This document shows, one piece after another, positions 12,489 to 26,360 of a DNA stretch of 64,000 nt. How positions within the stretch are numbered: position 1 is the stretch's first letter; the number at the start of each line of letters is the position of its first letter. The position numbers and the translations under genes are program-made. The notes beneath the pieces are model-generated. The model was not told the origin of the DNA and did not search any database. It was given only the letters and a program-made list of their open reading frames with translations. The stretch is from contig NW_023501086.1 of the NCBI RefSeq assembly GCF_014066305.1, positions 362,580 through 426,579 of the forward strand. The letters are read 5' to 3'. This stretch comes from Letharia columbiana (Eukaryota > Ascomycota > Lecanoromycetes > Lecanorales > Parmeliaceae).

Positions 12489-13177
12489 ATATAACGTAAG
12501 ATTTTAAAGAGCTAAGTTATATTCTTAACGATAATAATTTTATTATCGCTTAATTTCTTCGTAATATTCTTCGTATTTATCTATTATAGTTTCTTTTCTT
12601 ACTTCTTAATATAGTAGAAATAATAAACTAAGTTATAGTAGTATTCTTCGCTTATTAAATAATAATTTAATATAAAATTATAGAGAGTATATAACGTAAA
12701 ATCTTAGAGAGTTAAGTCGTATTCTTAATAATAATAATCTTATTATCGCTTAATTTCTTTCTAATATTCTTTCTAATATTCTTCGTAATATTCTTTATAT
12801 TTATTTATTATAGTTTCTTCTCTTATAATATTTCTTCTATAGAGTATTAAATTAAGTAGCTAGCTAAGTAATTAATTAAGTAAATAATTAAGTAACTAGC
12901 TAAGTAATTAATTAAGTAACTAGCTAATAATCTAATTAAGTAAATTACTAAGCTAATAAAGTAGATAATATTAACTAAGCGATTAATTAAGTATCGCTAG
13001 CTTAAGAGAAGTATATAGAGAAAAATAATAATTATAAATTCATTTAAACTCTTTTTAAGAGCTTTTTATTACGTTTATAAATAGTAATAAATAGCTATTA
13101 AGATTATTTACGATTTCGATTATTAATAGTAAAAGCGTTAATAAGAGATTTAGAAGATAAATAAAAGAGATATATAT
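12489..13177. repeat. RIP-altered gag-hinge array and 57-residue module
   Basis: 12,489-12,960 repeats the array pattern on the minus strand. It ends in a run of short TAATTAAGTAACTAGC-like repeats that are the RIP form of the Thr-Gln repeat codons. About 13,005-13,177 matches the 57-residue module in the orientation of 9,050-9,240. It stops exactly at the CTTAA duplicate flanking the Gypsy element, so it was the Gypsy target. Confidence 0.5.
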
Positions 13178-13182
13178 CTTAA

Positions 13183-13457
13183 TATAAGGGCGTAGTCTAT
13201 TAACGATTAGCTAGCGAATATAGACTATAAAAGACGTAGTATCGTTATGAGATTTAATAGTATATTTAATAGTAGAACTAATCTCTAAGAAATATTAAAA
13301 CTTTAAGATATACGAAGTAAATCTATATTCGCTAAGTCTCTAGATATATAGAATATATTATTAAAATTAAATTCTAAAAGAAATTCTAATATAATATATA
13401 GAATGTCGGCGTCTTAATATAAGTAGCGCTAAGGTTTATAACGTATTAGATCTAATA
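13183..13457 (-). repeat. 3' LTR of the Gypsy element
   Basis: 275 bp. In plus orientation it begins TATAAGGGCGTAG and ends TATTAGATCTAATA. It pairs with 40,270-40,544 at identical length, and differences are mostly transitions. Confidence 0.88.
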
Positions 13458-15300
13458 ATTATCTCCTCTTCTAGATTCTAATTCTTAGACGTCTAAGTAA
13501 AAATAGAATATTTATTAAAAAACCTTTAAATTCTAATAGAAAAATAAGAGAAAAGAGTTAATCTATTAAGATTACGATATTATTTTAATAACGCGATAAA
13601 ATTAATTCTTACGCGTCGTAGGCGCGTTACTAATATATTATATAATAATATTAATACTATCTTTAAGAATAATATCGCTTTTATAATATTAATTAATAAT
13701 AATCTATAGTAAGTTAATATACTTAGTATTAATATTTTTATAGCGCTAGTTAATAGTCTCTATAGCGAATAATATTAGATTTAAGAACTTATAATAAAAT
13801 CTCGAAAGTCTAATAAGTAAAAAAAGGAAGAAGAGTTTCTTTATAGATAATATTATTTCTATAGCGTATTATATTTATAGCGAAGTAATATAGTAGTAAT
13901 CTTTATTATAGAGATTTAAAGAAAGTAACTAATAGAGCGACGCGTTCGCGATAATATTTTCGATTATTAATTAATAATAGTAGAAATAATAATAATAGCT
14001 AGACGACGTAGTCTTATAGATAGTAGTAAAATATTATTACGTCGCTATTATCTATATTACTAAGTATTATTTACTAATAATAGCGCTATAATAGAGAATA
14101 TAAAAATCTCTTTTAGATTATTTATTTTTATTCTTTATAACTTCTAACGTCTCTCTTATAAGTACTTACTCTAGCGTTATAATATTAATATTAATACTAA
14201 TATAAGTATAATATATTTTATTATACTAGTAGTCTACTTCTCTTTATTATAAGTATCTTATTATTATTAATCGCGTCGATACGTAAACTAATAATTTTAT
14301 AATACTCTTTTTTAATAATAATAATAACTTTAATAGTAAGTATATAGTCGCTTTATAGACGCGACTACTAACCCTTAACTATTCTTATTATTATCGCTTT
14401 ATATATATATCTATTAATAAGTTCTAATATCTAATTTATTATATAGAACTTACTTTTATCGAGATAACGATTTATATATTTAAGATAAGTTTTTTCTCTA
14501 TAATAATTATAAGATCGAAAGACGCGATATTAATCGCTATATTAAAATTTCTCTATATCTTTAAACGTAGATAAAAAAAATTAATACGGCGCTATCGTCG
14601 CGTTAAATAATTTTAAAAGTTATTTTATTAATAGATTAAGCTCGATAAGAAGATTACTTAGTAATATAAGTTATAAAAATATATAATAATAACGACTTCG
14701 ATCGCCTCTACTATAATTATAGATCTTTAAGATTAATTTATAACGATATATAAGCGCGTAATAAATTTAAAGAAAATAAACGAGTTATTAGAGAAGAAGT
14801 TTAAGAGTCTTTATTAATATATAACGAATATTAACGAGTATTAACTCGATAATTATACTTTAATTATCTTCTTATTAAAGTAATAGATTAATAAACTCGA
14901 TTTAGAATCTAACGATAAGATAGCGAAGAATATTTAAGTAATAATCTTTTTTTAATAGTAGCGCTAGCGTAAGACTTTTAGATAGTTTTTTAATAGCTAC
15001 TCTAGATAAAAATACGTTTATATTAATAGTATATATTTTAATATAATAAATCTTTTCTATAGTAGAGCTTAATAGATAATTAAATAATATAATTATTTTA
15101 TTAATTTATATCTTAATAGTAGTAAGTATAGAGAAGTACGCGCGTAGTATAAGTATTATCTAAAAATATATCTAATCTAATTAATAATTATATCTTATTT
15201 TATCGCCTTCGCTTACTCGCCATTAATTTATATAATTAATCGAGCTCTTTAATAATAAGAGACTTATTATTTATTAATTAATACTTTCGTTTATTATTTA
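13458..15300 (-). other. Gypsy 3' region downstream of integrase
   Basis: About 1.8 kb lies between the chromodomain and the 3' LTR, longer than usual for a chromovirus. Immediately after the chromodomain (about 15,300-14,880) a minus frame continues with stops only at TAA and TAG and a Gln-, Tyr- and Lys-rich product. It may be an extended pol C-terminus or an extra ORF. Nothing is recognised from 13,480 to 14,880. Confidence 0.4.
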
Positions 15301-16689
15301 TCTACTTATAGATTTAAGTTAGCTCGCTAATATTAATAAGTTTATTATCTAATAATTATTAATTATACTCTTTATCTTAATTAATTTATTTAACTTTATA
15401 TTAAACGCCTTTCTTATACTTAATTTTATTAATAATTTCTTTAATCTTTTAAAGTTTATTATTATCGATAAGATCGAGGGTTTATATAAAGACTTTTATT
15501 ACGTTATTATAATCGCGAAGATAATAAGATTTAAGTAATAATATATAAAAGATATTATAAATTCTATACGTTGAGAGTAAAAGTAGACGATATATTTACG
15601 CCTTTATCTTATCTATAATTTAAAATAATTCTATAAATTTATAAGATAACTTCTTATTTAGATATTTTTACTTTAGATTTTTAATCGCTAATATTATTAA
15701 ATTATTTATCTTATAGCTTTAAGACTAGTATATTTTATTATAATACTTAAACTAAATCGCAATCGCGCTACGAAGGCGCTTTACTATCTTATCTCTTAAT
15801 ACTTATAACTTTTTTATTCTATTATTTATAGCGAGTATCTCTCTCTTAATAAAGTCGTTCTCGATCTTCTAATAGATTTTAGAATAATATTTATATATTA
15901 GAAAGAATAATATTATTTTAATAAAGGAATATTAATTATTTATATAAGCGAACTCTATTATTAATAATTATTTTATTTAGATATTTTACTTATCGTTAGC
16001 GAATATATATAAGAAGTATTCTAATATCTAATTTTAACGCTTAATCTATTTATTAATTTATAAGTAAAAGGCGATACTTAGATAACGCTTAATTTTGAAA
16101 TAAAAGTAAATAGCGAATTAAAAGCTATTAATAAATATAGAGTCTCTATTATTAATAATATCATTTAATATATTATAGCGATATACTATTTTAAAATAAA
16201 ATACTTTTATTAGCTAAGCGACATCGATTATAATAGATATAGAAATATACTTTATTATTTTTATAAATTAATTTATTATAACTAGAATAGTATTGTAAAT
16301 AATACTCTTATATTTACTCGCTAATAAGTCGATAATAAAATTTATAGAAATTTTCTTTTATAATTTAATAGCGATAAGAAGCGAGCTTAACTCGCTATAT
16401 AAGCGATATTATAAAGCTTTAATTCGCTAATAAATACTATATATCTTAATATAGTTAATAACTTACTTTAGATTTTTATTTTAATAATATTTATAAGTAA
16501 GTAGCTTATATATCTTCGTAGCGTTAAAGTATCTTAATAATAAATTATTATAATATTTACTAATAAGCTCTTTTCTTAAAATCTTATTTTTAAAGATATA
16601 AAGGCGATTATTATATCTTAATAGTTTCTTAGAGTTTAAGATCTATATTTAATTATATACGCGACGCTTAATCGCTAGCTTATTAATAT
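15300..16689 (-). pseudogene. Gypsy integrase with chromodomain
   Basis: One minus frame can be followed throughout. Near 16,600-16,480 it has the zinc-binding N-terminal region, where the His positions now read Tyr, and then C-x2-C near the block SICQ. The core follows: Asp in IIDL (codon 16,328-16,330), Asp in NRDSIF (16,142-16,144), and the third acidic residue 34 codons on (16,040-16,042), now AAG, which RIP would make from GAG. It is followed by a QN-x-LE stretch. Near 15,509-15,540 is the LLKxYxxRDY block typical of the pol C-terminus, then a chromodomain (about 15,450-15,330) with a QYKVK strand and a Lys-Glu-Tyr-Asn turn. Internal stops are TAA or TAG. Confidence 0.85.
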
Positions 16690-16691
16690 TA

Positions 16692-16715
16692 CATCTGCAA
16701 ATCTGAAAAGTTTCT
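16692..16715 (+). repeat. Left terminal inverted repeat
   Basis: 24 bases identical to the reverse complement of 35,585-35,608. It is an unmutated island with CATCTGC and AATCTG in RIP-altered surroundings. Confidence 0.8.
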
Positions 16716-16807
16716 ATAAAATTTGAAATTGCTAATCGCGCGTTAATCGCGGAAATTATAAAATTCGTTAAATTAGTAAATCTAATTAAAATTCGTCTAA
16801 ATTCCGC

Positions 16808-17002
16808 CTAATTAGTAACTATAGTCTGCTTTTTATACGCTATTCGCCGATTTAGTAATTACTATTTACTATTAAAATGCTATTTATCGATTTAGTAATT
16901 ACTATATACTATTCGAATAATATTTATCGATTTAGTAATTACTATATACTATTCGAATAATATTTATTAGTTTAGTAATTACTATATACTATTCGAATAA
17001 TT
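16808..17002. repeat. 40-bp subterminal tandem repeat, about 5 units
   Basis: Units begin at 16,848, 16,888, 16,928 and 16,968 (the last truncated), with the core TTTAGTAATTACTATATACT. The segment 16,808-16,847 is a more diverged unit keeping C where the others have T. The array lies about 110 bp inside the left inverted end and may be a transposase-binding or amplification-prone zone. Confidence 0.75.
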
Positions 17003-17400
17003 TTTTTAGAAATAATAATCGTCTTATACTAATATTTTATTATTTTTATAGTTCGCGATATCGACTTAACTCTATAAGTCGAATTCGATTTAACTTAGTT
17101 ATACTATAAGCTTAGTTTAACTTAACTTAATAATATTATCGCTAGATATTAGATTTATATATATAAGTTTATATTACTATATCGAGTAATCTATCTTCTT
17201 TATTAAAGATAAGAGTATTATCATTTATAATATATCTTATAAGCGTTAATTATCTAAGAAGGAAAATCGTCGCTAGTACGCTTCTCTATCGCTATAATCG
17301 CGTTAAAATTAATATAATATATATAAAGACTGATAATATATATTTATATTCTTATTACTCGATCTTAATTCTACTAATCTCTTCTCTTAATATCTAAATC
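17003..17400. other. AT-rich, nothing recognised
   Basis: It contains several short GTCGAATTCGATTTAAC-like and AGTTTAACTTAACTTAA blocks but no coding frame or paired repeat that I could define. Confidence 0.3.
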
Positions 17401-20100
17401 TCTTCGAGATTTATATATATTAATACTCGTTAAAATATTAGATATCTTTCTTATAAAATCGAAATCGACTTTTTTAAGTTAGAAGTTTCAACTTTTAAAT
17501 AATTATATATATAAGAGTATAGCGAGTAATAATATATATAAATCTTCTTCTACAATATCTTACGTTAAGGCTTTCTTCTAGTTTATTATATTTTTAAAAT
17601 AATATATCTCGATTTTAGTATTATCGTATAGACTATTAACAACTTAAGAAAACTTTAGATAATAGCCCTCGTTATAGGCGATAGCGTTCTTTAAGTTATA
17701 AGAAGTCGCGAATTAATCTAATAGTAGTCTTTAACGCTAAAATACTTAATTAAATACTTTTTAAAGCGTATTAACGTCTCTCTAACTAAGAAAAAGCTCG
17801 CTCTCTCTTCTCTTTCTAATTACGATATCTACGTATATGTTTTATAATTATAAAACCCCTCTTCGCTCGATAAACTCTAAAGATAATTCGAAAGTTATCT
17901 AAGTCGAGAAGGGTATTCGAGTTAAGAAGGGTATTTAAGTTAAGAAAGATATTCGAGTCGAGAAGAGTAATTGAGACCGATTTTACCTGTTATATATTTA
18001 ATTCTATTTCTAATATTCTAAAATTTAGATTCTCGATATCTCTATTATCTTATAGTATAATATATATTAATCTTCTTTACTACTCTATAGCTCTTATTTA
18101 GAAAATTTAAATTATAGATATTATTATATTAATTAAAGTTGATAAAATTATTAATATAATAAAATTCCTTATCTTTTATCGACGCGGGTATGATATATAT
18201 ATTTCTCTCGATACTTGCGAGGCTATAGAATCGTCGTTTTTCGAGAATTCTTAGATTTCGCGCTATTAATGGCTGCGTCCTTTCTACTTTCATTATATTA
18301 TAATATTTTTAAATTTATCTATTATATCGATACTTAAATATCTCTATAAAAATACTCTATAGATAAGTTAATCTTTATCTGAAATCTCTATAAACTAGAT
18401 TTATTACTTCTATTACGACTAATATTTTTCTTATTAATTTCCTTAAAAGAATCTTATTAATATCGAAGGTTTATTAGTTATATTCGTAAACTTAAGCGTA
18501 GTTTCTACGCTATCTTTTTTAAAAGAGTTAATCGATAAATCTATAGACGACGACGTCTTTAAATAAGCGAGCTATATTTAAAGAATCCTTTCTAAGAGTC
18601 TTTTAATATCGAATATTAAAATAGATGCGAATCGAATATCGATGTACTTATTTATAATTCGCCTTATATATATTAATATTATTATCTCTCTTAAATAGAT
18701 AATATTTCTTTAATTTTATTCGATCTATTTAAATAAAGGCGATTAGAGTTTCGAGAAAAGTATCTAATTTTAATTATTTAGTAATAGCCTCTATTAATCG
18801 CTAATAACGACTATTATAATAATTTATCTATCTTATAATATTACGCTTTTTATTATCCATCTATTAATTTTAGATATAAAGATTTAAAGAAATTCTTATC
18901 TCGATCTTCTTCTCTTTCTTTTATAATCTTTTAATTATAAATAGTAATACTTTTATATCTTAGTACTTAACGAGATTACGTATTATAATTATCTTCTAAT
19001 ATATAATATTATAATATATAATCTATTTAATATAATTATTATACTTATTCATTAATTTATAATACTTTTTAAAGAATTTAATATATATCTTTTTTCTTAT
19101 TTAAATAGTTAATTTATCGAGTAAGTTAAATAATTATATTATTTCGAGTAAGTAACTAATACTATAAAACTTTAGAAAGTTAAAATAATCTTTATTTATC
19201 GTTTTATTTAGAGATTTATATATTCGAAAAATCTCTTTTAGTAGATTAATTTAGACTAGGGCCGCGAGTAGATATCGAATAGTATTATTATTATAAGAAC
19301 GATATCTCGCTAATATAATAAGATTAAGAATAGCGCGATCTATATATAGCGTATTCGAATTTAATTTAACTAAGATCGATATAAAGATAGTTATTATTAT
19401 TCTCTATAGGGTTCGATTATTCTCTTCTATCTACTATATCTTCTTACTTAGAGATTTAATATATCTTAGATTAATATAATTAGAGATCGCCCGAAAGCGA
19501 ATATCGAGAAGCTTATTTATCTCGTTCTCTATCTTCGTAGCTTTAATATATTTAACTTATTATTTAAGTAGATAGTTTATAAGTTTCTTAATTATTAAGA
19601 AATATAGAATATCGAAGTATTATAATTAATATATATCGATAGCGAAGTAGTTGTCGATAAAAGGACGATAGTTATAGAGTATTATATTCTATAAGTATTT
19701 TAATATCTTTTTAATATACCTCTTTTATAGTCTTAGCTACTCGATTATATACTTAAATATTTACTTAGAATATAAAATTAAGAAATATAATTACTTTCTC
19801 TTTATAGATAAAATTATATATATAGAATAATATCTATCGCTTAAGATTAAAGTAATTATCGTCTATTTTTTATAGTCTAATATTATAGTAGCTAGTATTA
19901 AATAATATCTTCGAGTTAAACTATTCGCGTATTATATATTAATATTATATTCGAAGTATTTTTTAATTATTAAATATATTTCGTTAGTAGATAGTATACC
20001 GCGAGAGTATAAGAAGTTATCTTCGATTATTAAATTTAAGATATAATAATAGATTTAGATCTTAACTTTTTTTTCGTAATAATCGATATTATTTTTAGAA
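17400..20100 (-). pseudogene. Long RIP-interrupted minus-strand frame, unclassified
   Basis: Followed on the minus strand from about 20,000 down to about 18,620, one frame carries stops only as TAA or TAG over roughly 450 codons. Recognisable stretches are YNYRPFIDNYFAID near 19,660, KIENEINKLLDI near 19,530 and EENNRTL near 19,420, followed by a mixed hydrophobic and basic region. This level of coherence shows a former gene. EENNRTL somewhat recalls integrase segments with an N-R-T-L motif, but no catalytic triad could be assigned and I do not name the family. Confidence 0.4.
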
Positions 20101-22440
20101 TCGCTATACTCGATCTACTATACGCGCGTTATATATCTTATTAAAGGTTTTTAATTATAATATAAATCGACTAAGTATATTAATTCTCGTATATTTAAAA
20201 GAGATAAATTTTATCTAATATTAAAATAATAAGAATAACGATAGAGTTATTAGATAGCTTATTCTACGTTTTCTATTATTAATTCGTAATATATATCTCG
20301 CTATAGACTCTCGCTTTATTAGCGTTTTTTTAGTATATAAATTAATAATATAGATTTATATTAAAAGATTTATATGCTAGAAATACTTTAATAATATTTA
20401 TAATATCGAAGTAAATAATATAATATATCTTCAATCTTAATTTAAGTTCGAAGTTATAAATTTTAAAAGACTAACTAATTTAGTTACCGTCGATACCATT
20501 ATCACATATATTCTATATCTTATATCTTAATAATTTTATATCGTTAAAGCTATAGTCATCTCGAAATCGCTATAAATAGATATCGCGAAAGAACTTATCA
20601 ATATTATTATCGAAGAGTTTCAACTTAAAAAACTATAGCGTTAGCGTATAATCTTCCCGGAATTTAAATGAATTCTAAAAATTATTTATATCGAATATCG
20701 ACTCGATATTTAATCTAGTTTAATAATTAAATATTAATTTCATTTAACTAAGAGACTTCGATTTAAATTATAATTTTATCGGCCTCTTAATACTCTACTC
20801 TCTCGAATACGATTCTATAGAATTAATTATTAAAGACGAAATTATAATACTATAACTTAAGCCTATTATAGAGATAAAGAATATTATTATCTTATTATTT
20901 AGGTTTATTATTTACACCGCGTTTATTCTCTCTTTCTCTATCTTCTACTCGTCTAATTATAATTATAATATTAAATTTATAATTATATTACCTTCGAGTA
21001 AATATATATCTTCTTCTCTTATAATAATTAGAGCTATTAGATTATTAATATTATTAATTATATCGCGGTTTATAATATCGAAAAACGCGTATAAAAGAAT
21101 CGGTTTTCGCTTTCTATAACCTTATAGATATCTAATAAGTTTACTATTATTTTTATATTATTTTTTATAGAAGCGATATATTCGATATATATTCTCTTAT
21201 CTATTATTAATTAATTATAAGATACGCGTTTTTTAGTAATTAATAACGTATTAATATCTTAATAAACGTATATTACTACTCTAGTCTTACTTATCGCGAA
21301 GTCTAATTTCAACTTTATATTCTTTATAATTATATAAAAGATGTTTATAAATCTATATATAAAAAATATCTTATATTAATAAGTATTTATAAAAAGGAAG
21401 AGTCTATAACGAGCTGTTTAGAAGAGAAATACTTTTATTACTTTTAAATGTTTCTTCGTATTTAATATATATATAATTAAAGCGCTTTCATATATATAAA
21501 ATTATATTTATATATTTACTTTAAAATAGTAAAGTCGCCTATAGAGTATATAATTTAGGGATATATATTTTATATAAAAGAAATTAATTTTACTTTAATT
21601 TAAATCGTTTAATTTAGATAGTAGTACCTCTAAAAATAATTTTAAGTATTATAAAAGAAATATATTAGATTTATTTATCGTTATTTATAATATATAGCTA
21701 TTTTATTATATTTAGCTAGCTAATATATCTTTATATTAGAATAAAAGTCTTTTAAATATAAACGATCGAAGCTAAACGAATTATTAAGAGTCGTATATAT
21801 TTAAAGAGAAGATAATTTAATTAATCGATTTTTATAGATATAAAGAAGAAAGAAGATTAGTATATCTACTAAAAAAGGAACTCGACTATCTACTAATTAA
21901 TCGAAGAGTAAATGAAAATTATATAAATATAATATTTATTAATCGCTATATCTTATTATTACCTCTTATATTAAAGAGTTAAAATAAGTATTAATTTTCG
22001 AAATATTAATTATCGAAGTAATTATTGTTATTTAAACTCTATCGAAGATTATTAGTCTCGAAATTATTAGTAGAGAATAGATCTTAGAAAATCTATATTA
22101 TTATTAAATAAATTTATATTCTTAGTAGATATAGTAGCGAAATTTATACTCTTATTATCGATATACGCGTTACTAATTTTAACGCTAGTTAAAGCTTTTA
22201 TCGAAGTTTCTATTAATAATTAATTAAAGTTAATTAAAGATATAATATATTAATATTTAATTAAGGTTATCGAGGTAGCTATTAATAAAGTTAACGCTAA
22301 TTAAAGTTTACTTATAATTAATTAAAGTTAGTTAAAGATATAATATATATTTTAAGAAATAATATTAGATATTCGACTCGAACTCTATAGTTTTATTTAA
22401 ATTTCTTTTATCTTATATCTCACTTAATCTAACGCGCGTT
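20101..22440. other. RIP-altered stretch with no assignable gene
   Basis: No LTR pair, tandem repeat or convincing frame was found. A few CA and TG dinucleotides survive near 20,490-20,510 (ACCGTCGATACCATTATCAC) and 20,640-20,670, so mutation is not uniform here. Confidence 0.3.
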
Positions 22441-23280
22441 TTCTTATTACCGTATTATATATATTATTATATCGATATCTATATTTTCTCTAAACGATAT
22501 ACTTATAATAATAGCGTTTATCGAAATCGATTTTTATTTTAAAATCGATATCGCTAAGTTAGACGTTATCGCGAATCGAGATAATATCTATAAAGAATTT
22601 TAATTTTTAGAGCTTATATTTAAAGTAATAGAAGAGAAGTTCTCGCGTTAATTAAGATATAAAGGCCTTTAAAAAAAGTCTATAAAATTATATAAGGGAA
22701 AGATTAATATTATCGTAAGCGAGACTATCTAATTATTATTTATTCTTAATTATATAATCGCGTAAGACTCTAGCTTTCTTCTTAAATTCTTATATAAATT
22801 AATTTTATTAATTAATAAGGCGCTTACGAAGTAAGAGAAGCGATTATTTAAGAGGAAATCGATGGAAATATAGAAAGATGGATATATGAAGATCTAGAAG
22901 CTCTTAATAATTAAGAGATTAATAAACTTCTATTAATCTAGTAGATTATTAATCGAAAATCCCTCTAGTATTAACTCTCTCTAATTTATTATTATCGATA
23001 ATTTAAATAAGTATAAACTTATCTCTATTTAGAAGTTAATAAATAATTTAATAATAATTTTTTAATTCTAGAAGCAATTTAGTCTTAAAGCTCTTATTAT
23101 CTATTTTTAATTAAAATAATTTTAAGATAATATCGATAAAAATTCTATAGTATTATCTCGTTTAATCTATAGAGTAGATAATATAAGTTTAATTATAAAT
23201 AATAATAATAACTTATAAGAGGCGTATAAGTATTAAAAGCGAGTATATATATTTAAATAGCGAATATTCTTATAGCGCGT
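22440..23280 (+). pseudogene. RIP-interrupted plus-strand frame upstream of the duplicated unit
   Basis: From about 22,520 a frame of about 250 codons reads with TAA and TAG stops only. The product starts in an acidic and hydrophobic stretch (KLDVIANRDN), passes through a basic middle (KRLFKRKS near 22,845) and ends Asn- and Tyr-rich. It lies just upstream of, and in the same orientation as, the 2.85-kb unit at 23,440 and may be its N-terminal part, lost from the second copy. No family was recognised. Confidence 0.35.
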
Positions 23281-23439
23281 AATTAAAGGTTTATTAATCT
23301 TACTTTTCTATATTAATAATAAGTATTAATATTAATTCTAGCTTTAATTAAGATATTAGATATCGAAGCTAATATCTTTAAAACTTCGCGAGACTTATTA
23401 ATATACTTATATTTCTAATCTTAATAACTCTCTAAGATA

Positions 23440-26295
23440 TTTAAGTGTTTAATCTTTTCTTCTATTAAGTTAAAGTAAATTTTAAAGTTTTTAATTTCTT
23501 TTAATCTTTATAATACTCTACCTTAATTCAATTCTATCGAAATTTTACTTTCTCTTTATTCTACTATCGCTCGATCTTTAATCTTATTATCTAATCTACT
23601 TAATATCTATAAAGAAAATAAAATAGATTTTTAACTTATTAGTATTAGTTTAAACGAGAGTAACTCTTAATTATAAGTTTATCGTTATTTTTTATAAAAG
23701 AAATCTATTAATAATTTAATAGATAACGTCGCTATATTTAAAACTTATAAGAATAATAACGCGTTTTCGCTATAAAAGAAAAAGCGTTTAATAATAGAAA
23801 ATATTATATTAGTAAAGCTCTTAATTAAATAAGATTATACTCTTTAATTAATTAACTTTTATAATATTAAGATTAATAAGATTATAAGTTAAAAAAAGAT
23901 ATAGAATAATATAAAGATCGGCGATAAAGATCTAATATTAGAGTATATATTCGAGTACTATTAGTTATCTATTTTTTATATTAATTAATATAATAGAAAG
24001 ATAAAGCTTAATAAGAAAGAGAGATCTTAGTAATTTAATATAATTTAGTAAATTATAAAATAAGTCTTATAGCTTAATTATAATAATATAAGTATTAATA
24101 ATACTCGAATATTTAGAGATTTAGATTATATCTTAGATTCGTAAAAAACGTTAATTTTTATTATTTTAAAGATTTATTAACTCTACGATTTAATATAGTA
24201 ATATTTTTAAGTAAATATCTATAAAGAAGCTATTAATGCGAATAAGCTCGATTTTAATAAGATAAATATACTTAATTCTTTTATTCGACTCGCTAATATA
24301 AATATTTTTTTAAACTCTAATATTATTAATAAGTTAAATATTTAAATAATAACTTACTCTATAATTTAATATTTTTAAAGAATATTAAAATATTACTATC
24401 GTCGAAGTCTTTAAAAAGTTTTCCTTCGCGAGTAAATATATTATATCGAAATTTATTCGAAAGAATTAATAGTCTTAATATTCTTCGATTAAGATACTTA
24501 ATGTTACTTATCTATATAAAGATAAAGCGAACTATATAATTTAAATAATACTTAAAATAAGATTCTTTCTTATTATTATTCTAGTAAAGACTTTTATAAA
24601 CTAGCTTATAGAAATTATTAAGCTTATAGATCTCGATAATCGCGACGTTATATAACTTCGCGTATTTTATATATATAGATTAACTTAATATTATAAAGTT
24701 AGCGCTAAGCTCTTAATCTCTATAAATATTAAATTATTTAAATATATAATCGATAATTAAGCTTAATCTAAATAAGAGAGATTCTTAATTCTAATAACTC
24801 TTAAGTTATATAAGAATTATATAAAAGTTATAATTAAAGATAAAGAGAAATTTAAATATAACTTCGCTATCGGCTAGATTTATATTAATAAATTCTATAA
24901 TACGAAATTAGATATCGTCTTAATTCTCATATTAATTAACGCCTATAAGATAGAGTAATTTAGAATTATAATCGACGATCTCGTAAGTACGTAAAAACTA
25001 TATAAGAAGGGGCGAGTATATTATAATAGATTAGCGAAGAAGTATAAGTATTATCTACTATTTGTATATAGATATTTAGCTATATTATAAATTAAATTCT
25101 TTATAGATATAATAACGATAATTCTCTCGATAAAGTAATTATAATAAGAAATAAATCTTGTTATATTAACGATAATAGAAAAAGTATATTATAAGATTAG
25201 AAAGCGAATAGAGAATATAAAAGCTCGCTTATATAGTCTATCGAATAAGGAGTTAAAGAGAAATATCGATAAAATATAGATAATTCTAGATAAGCTAATA
25301 ATTAAATAAATAGCGAAGATAAGAATTATTAATAGCGGTGCTTTACTTATTAAACTTTTACTATATAAAATAAGAAAGATTATCTATATATTAAGCGAGA
25401 ATTAAAAAAAAATATTATAGAATACTAATCGAATTATCTAAAATTAAACTAAAGCGAAGTATATTATATAATATAAGAAGATTATAATCTAAGATTATAA
25501 TATCTCTAATCTTATCTACGGCTTATACTTTAATAGAGTTTATAAGCTTTAAATAATAATAGTAATTTCGAATATCCTCGACTTTTTTAAATAATATTAA
25601 CTGAAACTAATTAATTCTAAATATTAAAATAATAAGAATTATTATAAAATAGAGTAATAATAATTAGACTTTATAAAGCTAGATAATAAGAAAGATAACT
25701 AGCTTTAATATTTAGAATATAGTATTTATAACTACTATCTAGATAAGCTAATATAAGATATTTCTAAGCTTATTATCTTAAAGTAGCTAATTAATACTCT
25801 TAAAGAGAATATATATAAATATATTAAAAAATTAATCGTTTTTATAAGTTTCTTTATCGTTAATCTTATTATTAATCTAATATATTTTTCTTCTTTATCT
25901 AATTAATTTCGAGTAATATTAATAAACTCGTAGTAGCTTAAATAAGAGTATTTAAATTACGAAACTCTCTAATACTTCTTAATAATTTCTTTTAAGAATC
26001 GTAATAATATAATAGTATAGCCTTTCGAGGATAATAACGAATCTCGCTTTCTAGTTTTTATTAAATATCTTATAGATATAGATATAACCTTAATAAGATT
26101 CTTTTACTCTATAAATTTAGATATCGATTAAGAGAAATAATAGAATATCTAAGTAGATAATAGGGTAATACGGCTATTATAGAAAAATAAAAAGATTTAT
26201 AACTATTACTTAGTATTAGATAATTCGAATAGCTTAAATAATAAGATATTAAATCGAAATATACGAAGAGAGATAATTCGATTTTAGATATATAA
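23440..26295 (+). repeat. 2.85-kb direct duplication, copy 1, with unclassified coding relic
   Basis: It matches 26,990-29,826 in the same orientation along its whole length. A plus frame from about 24,400 to 25,480 is broken only by TAA and TAG and reads as a Lys-, Ile- and Leu-rich protein of more than 350 residues, with segments such as RDVIQLRVFYIYRL (TAA read as Gln) near 24,640 and SLSNKELKRNIDK near 25,240. The same segments are readable in copy 2, which supports a real ancestral gene. No reverse transcriptase, integrase or DDE motif was found. It could be a DNA-transposon protein or a fungal repeat-borne gene of unknown role. Confidence 0.5.
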
Positions 26296-26360
26296 TGATA
26301 TTGGGAATAAGAATAATAATACTAGAAACGTAGATAACGCGAATATATAAATAGCTTAGA

